From positions 1-7,798 of the forward strand of contig DKCF01000111.1 in the NCBI GenBank assembly GCA_002451435.1: DNA of 7,798 nucleotides, in the 5' to 3' direction. The notes under the pieces were generated by a model, which saw only the letters and a list, made by a program, of their open reading frames with translations, was not told where the DNA came from and ran no database searches. A program made the position numbers and the translations under genes. Shown here piece by piece: positions 5,122 through 7,798 of the stretch; the first letter of the stretch is position 1, and each line of letters begins with the position of its first letter. The DNA is from Bifidobacterium sp. UBA6881 (GTDB taxonomy: Bacteria > Actinomycetota > Actinomycetes > Actinomycetales > Bifidobacteriaceae).

Positions 5122-5970
5122 ATGACGATTGAATTGAAGAACAATGTGTACCGTGACGGCGACGGCATTCCCGTGGTGCTGGTGCACGGATTCCCCGTCG
5201 ACCACCGCATGTGGGACCAATGCGCCGTGGCGCTCGCGCGGACCGCAGACGAACACGGCATGAGGCACTTCCCGATCTGGGCTCCCGACATGCCCGGCGC
5301 GGGCGAGGGGCCGATTCCATCCGACGAGGCGAGCGGCGGCAAGGACGCGGACGGCGCGTTCCCATACGCGCTCGACCGCATGGCGGACGCATACGTGGAC
5401 ATGCTGCACGACGCCGGATACGACAAGGCCATCTGGGTCGGACTCTCCATGGGCGGCTATCTGATCCTCGACATCCAGCGCCTGCACCCCGAGGCCGTGG
5501 CGGCGCTCGCGCTCTGCGACACGAAAGCCGATGCCGATTCCGCGCAGATGCGGCTCAACCGCGTCGCGATCGCGCAGGAATGCGAGGCGACGGGCACCCA
5601 TGAACCGGTGATGGGATTCGCCGTGGCGTCGGAAAACGATTCCACCGTGAAACAATCCGACGAATACTGCCAGCAGTTCTCCCGCTGGATCAGCGAACAG
5701 CCCGCCGAAGGCATCGCATGGCGCGAACGCATGGCGGCCGGACGGCCGGACCTGAACGACGTGCTGCCGCGAATCACCGTGCCCGTTTCCGTGATCTGCG
5801 GAGACAAGGACCCCTCCAGCCCGCCTTCGGTGATGGAACCGGTCGCCGACGCGATGACCGGCACCGCCGTCGACATGACGGTGGTCTTCGACTGTGGCCA
5901 TTTCAGCGCATACGAACATCCCGAAGCGGTGGCGGACGCATTGCTCGGACTGGTTCGCCACGTGGAATGA
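5122..5970 (+). CDS. Alpha/beta hydrolase
   Basis: Cytoplasmic serine hydrolase of the alpha/beta-fold family, 282 aa, with no signal peptide. Visible parts: VVLVHGFPVDHRMWD (18-32) with the HG oxyanion motif, PDMPGAGEG (55-63), the nucleophile elbow GLSMGG with S109, an acid in CGDKDPSSPP (D228 or D230), and the catalytic His in CGHFSAYEHP (H260). The cap region (about 133-205) is helical and holds no recognised substrate motif. The general type is that of esterases, lactonases and C-C hydrolases such as the 3-oxoadipate enol-lactonase or BioH-like groups; the substrate cannot be named. AAGGA at 5110-5114 lies 7 bases before the ATG at 5122, which favours it over the in-frame ATG at 5104. 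A weak -10 (TATCAT, 5057-5062) is upstream. NudC follows after 99 bases with no strong terminator, so the two may share a transcript. Confidence 0.9.
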   Translation: MTIELKNNVYRDGDGIPVVLVHGFPVDHRMWDQCAVALARTADEHGMRHFPIWAPDMPGAGEGPIPSDEASGGKDADGAFPYALDRMADAYVDMLHDAGYDKAIWVGLSMGGYLILDIQRLHPEAVAALALCDTKADADSAQMRLNRVAIAQECEATGTHEPVMGFAVASENDSTVKQSDEYCQQFSRWISEQPAEGIAWRERMAAGRPDLNDVLPRITVPVSVICGDKDPSSPPSVMEPVADAMTGTAVDMTVVFDCGHFSAYEHPEAVADALLGLVRHVE

Positions 5971-5980
5971 CGGTATGCGC

Positions 5981-6035
5981 GCATGCGGGTCCGGCGTATG
6001 GCCGGCATGTGAGTCCGGACGCCATGCGAGCCCGA
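5981..6035 (+). repeat. Three degenerate copies of a 14-bp motif between the hydrolase and nudC
   Basis: GCATGCGGGTCCGG (5981-5994), GCATGTGAGTCCGG (6005-6018) and CCATGCGAGCCCGA (6022-6035) share the pattern CATGYGRGYCCG. Copies 1 and 2 agree at 12 of 14 positions. Start-to-start spacing is 24 and 17 bases. CCGGC-GTATG-GCCGG (5991-6005) makes a small hairpin within the array. Confidence 0.55.
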
Positions 6036-6069
6036 ATGCATTGACGACAAAACACATAAAGAGGTTGTG

Positions 6070-7167
6070 ATGAGTGTTTTCTCACCGTTGGCGCTGACCC
6101 AGGCGCTGCCGTTCCTGCCGCTCGCGCAGGGCGATATCGATTACGAGGTGTCCCGCAGATCCGATCCGAAACTGTTCGAGACGGTGCTGCCGGACCCTTC
6201 CACGAAAGTCATCCTCGTGAAGGACGGCAAAGTCGCGGTGCCGCGTGGCCAAGGCGCGATAGCCGACTATGCGAATGTGAAAATGCGCCTCGCGAAACTG
6301 CCGGGCGCCTACGTGGCAGCGGAACTCAACACCCATCCCGACGCCATGCCGATGTTCCTGGGAACATACGGCGGGCAACGCGGCGAACACGTCGTCGCCG
6401 TGGACATCAGCCGCGTGAAGCCGATGACGCGGACCGTCGCCGACCATACCTACGAAGGCGTCGACGACGCCTTCGACGAACGCGACCTCACCGAACGTGA
6501 CTCCGGGCAATCCGGAAAATCATTGCTGGAAAACGCGGCCGAACGATTCGACTGGGTTGACCTGCGCGGATTCGCGCCCCACGCCAGCGCGCGCGAATCC
6601 GGCCAGGCCACCAGCGCGGTGTCGCTCGGCGTATGGCACGCACGCCAACGGCACTGCCCGACATGCGGCGCGCCCACCAAGCCGGCGCTCGCGGGATGGG
6701 CGCAACGCTGCACGAACGAGGCTGACGGCAACAGGCTGCTGTTCCCCCGCGTCGAACCGGCGGTGATCACCGCGATCGTCGATCATCAGGACCGTCTGCT
6801 GCTGCAGCACAACCGCGCATGGAACAATCCCGGACTGTACTCCGTGTCCGCGGGATTCGTCGAAGCCGGTGAGAACCTCGAACATGCGAGCCGCAGGGAG
6901 GCCAAGGAGGAAGTCGGCATCACGCTCGGCGAACTCAAGTACCTCGGTTCCCAGCCGTGGCCGTTCCCCGCCTCGCTCATGATGGCGTTCAAGGCGGTGG
7001 CGGAAAGCACCGACATACACGTGGACGGGGAGGAAACGCTGATCGCGCGCTGGGTGACCCGCGACGAGTACATGAACGAACTGATTTCGGGGCGTATGGA
7101 GGCTCCGGGCAAGGCCACGATCGCGCGGTACATGATCGAGGAATGGCTCGGACACGAGCTTCCGTGA
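6070..7167 (+). CDS. nudC: NAD(H) pyrophosphatase / NAD-RNA decapping Nudix hydrolase
   Basis: NudC splits NADH into NMNH and AMP, and family members also remove NAD caps from RNA 5' ends. The Nudix box is complete at 262-284: GFVEAGENLEHASRREAKEE then VGI, giving G262, E268, R276, E277, E280, E281, G283. The NudC hallmark SQPWPFP follows at 294-300, and MMAFKA at 304-309. A zinc-ribbon remnant lies at 196-227 (CPTCGAPTKPALAGWAQRC, then FPR) with C196, C199 and C214. The position of the fourth ligand reads TNEADGNRLLFPR without Cys. The protein is 365 aa, longer than the 257 of E. coli, mainly in the N-terminal half, with a charged insertion near 131-150. AGAGG (6060-6064) sits 5 bases before the ATG at 6070; a GTG at 6067 is the alternative start but is too close. 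It probably lies in one transcript with the hydrolase. Confidence 0.96.
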   Translation: MSVFSPLALTQALPFLPLAQGDIDYEVSRRSDPKLFETVLPDPSTKVILVKDGKVAVPRGQGAIADYANVKMRLAKLPGAYVAAELNTHPDAMPMFLGTYGGQRGEHVVAVDISRVKPMTRTVADHTYEGVDDAFDERDLTERDSGQSGKSLLENAAERFDWVDLRGFAPHASARESGQATSAVSLGVWHARQRHCPTCGAPTKPALAGWAQRCTNEADGNRLLFPRVEPAVITAIVDHQDRLLLQHNRAWNNPGLYSVSAGFVEAGENLEHASRREAKEEVGITLGELKYLGSQPWPFPASLMMAFKAVAESTDIHVDGEETLIARWVTRDEYMNELISGRMEAPGKATIARYMIEEWLGHELP

Positions 7168-7222
7168 CGCATATCACGCCCGGAATGCTTTGCGATTGCT
7201 GCTCTTTGGGTGGTCTGTCGCG

Positions 7223-7266
7223 TATAGTGGAAAACTGTTGTAATGAGGACAGAGACAAACGGGGAC
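7223..7266 (+). promoter_or_regulatory. Putative -10 box (TATAGT) and ribosome binding site for the 7272 gene
   Basis: TATAGT at 7223-7228 repeats the hexamer found before the gene at 1604. No good -35 stands 16-18 bp upstream. GGGGAC at 7261-7266, 5 bases before the ATG, is a weak Shine-Dalgarno. No terminator separates this from nudC; CGTGA-CGCATA-TCACG at 7163-7178 has only a 5-bp stem and no T run, so readthrough is likely. Confidence 0.4.
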
Positions 7267-7271
7267 GCGCA

Positions 7272-7798
7272 ATGGCTGACGATGGAAATCAGATTCCGAA
7301 CGGTGCCGGTACCGGTAATGGGCTGAATGCCGGGGCATACTCGATGGGGGATTCCATGGGGAAGGAACCTACGCCTGTCGTGCCGCCGATTCCCGCAATG
7401 CCGGCGATGCCGTCATTCGCTGAGAGCACCGACACGGAAGGCGTTCCGCTGTCGTTCACGCCGCTTTCGTCTTCGGAGCAGCCGAAGACCGAATCCGCCG
7501 ATCGGTTCTCCGTTTCCGACCAGCAGTTCCCGTCCGCGAGCCAGTCTTCCAACGCGGAAACGACCGCATTCGCGCCGTTGTCGGCATCCTTCGCGCCTGA
7601 AACCCAGCCGTCGATTTTCCCGCCGGCGCAGTCTCAGCCCATGGCGACCTCGACTTCCGTGCCGTCTTCCGCGGAAGCCACGATGGCGATTCCGCCCATC
7701 GAGCCCCCGGCCAACGGCAGCCTGTTCGACGGCGCGTTCGACGATGATGGCGCGGGTGCGCATGTCGCGAACGCATCTGCCGTGAAGACGCGGAATCC
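7272..7798 (+). CDS. Pro/Ser/Ala-rich protein, N-terminal part, cut by the window end
   Basis: An uninterrupted frame of 175 codons runs from the ATG at 7272 off the right edge. It begins MADDGNQIPNGAGTGNG. The visible part is low-complexity and almost certainly disordered: a Pro/Met stretch at 34-47 (TPVVPPIPAMPAMP), Ser/Gln/Thr/Ala-rich sequence at 60-140, IPPIEPP near 140-146, and an acidic patch FDGAFDDDG (152-160). There is no signal peptide, membrane helix or Cys in the visible part. Such tails often precede a membrane helix or a regulatory domain in actinobacterial envelope proteins, but the function is in the missing part and I make no call. G and C at third codon positions and the upstream TATAGT support a real gene; the Arg-rich frames overlapping it are its shadows. 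Confidence 0.82.
   Translation, partial: MADDGNQIPNGAGTGNGLNAGAYSMGDSMGKEPTPVVPPIPAMPAMPSFAESTDTEGVPLSFTPLSSSEQPKTESADRFSVSDQQFPSASQSSNAETTAFAPLSASFAPETQPSIFPPAQSQPMATSTSVPSSAEATMAIPPIEPPANGSLFDGAFDDDGAGAHVANASAVKTRN

Noticed and set aside
5089..6057. 322-codon minus-strand frame opposite the hydrolase
   Set aside because: It is His/Arg/Val-rich antisense of the alpha/beta hydrolase, a common product of GC-rich third positions. The plus-strand protein has an intact catalytic triad.
6520..7155. 211-codon minus-strand frame opposite nudC
   Set aside because: Antisense shadow of a gene with a full Nudix box; no recognisable domain of its own.
7327..7785. Arg/Ser-rich 152-codon plus-strand frame and His/Arg-rich minus-strand frame
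   Set aside because: Both overlap the 7272 frame, which has a plausible start signal and third-position GC bias. The composition of the others is typical of shifted reading.

Overview
The window looks like a chromosomal segment of a high-GC Gram-positive actinobacterium, most likely a Bifidobacterium. The evidence is the GC-rich third codon positions, an actinobacterial ubiquitin-like/G5/lysozyme-like cell-wall protein, an actinobacterial Nudix-like DUF4916 protein, a thioredoxin with an Ala-rich tail, and short leaders with weak -35 boxes. The genus call rests on protein style and gene content recalled from memory, not on a search.

Layout from left to right. (1) 1-1443 (+): the 3' part of a membrane priming glycosyltransferase for exopolysaccharide or capsule synthesis, open at the left edge and followed by a hairpin and an AT-rich gap. 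(2) 1604-2047 (+): a small conserved-looking protein of unknown function with a basic tail. (3) 2048-2370: a gap with a very strong bidirectional terminator between convergent genes, and a possible leaderless 9-codon ORF. (4) 2371-3390 (-): an exported peptidoglycan-active protein. (5) 3391-3748: a non-coding stretch with the promoter of that gene, a long hairpin that pairs better in minus-strand RNA, and degenerate repeats downstream of thioredoxin. (6) 3749-4114 (-): thioredoxin, with a leader carrying three 10-bp repeats that include the ribosome binding site. (7) 4327-4947 (+), divergent from thioredoxin: a DUF4916 Nudix-fold protein whose Nudix box has lost its key acidic residues. (8) 5122-5970 (+): an alpha/beta hydrolase with an intact catalytic triad. 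(9) 6070-7167 (+): NudC, an NAD(H) pyrophosphatase/NAD-RNA decapping enzyme, with an incomplete zinc site. (10) 7272 to the right edge (+): the start of a long Pro/Ser/Ala-rich protein, cut by the window.

The genes look like ordinary chromosomal neighbours: envelope work on the left (polysaccharide priming, wall remodelling) and redox/nucleotide housekeeping on the right (thioredoxin, two Nudix-fold proteins, a hydrolase). I see no CRISPR array, insertion sequence, tRNA, rRNA, toxin-antitoxin pair or defence island. The less ordinary signals are regulatory or degenerate: the thioredoxin leader, the repeats around 3600 and 6000, the dead-looking Nudix box, and the unknown protein at the edge of the polysaccharide gene.
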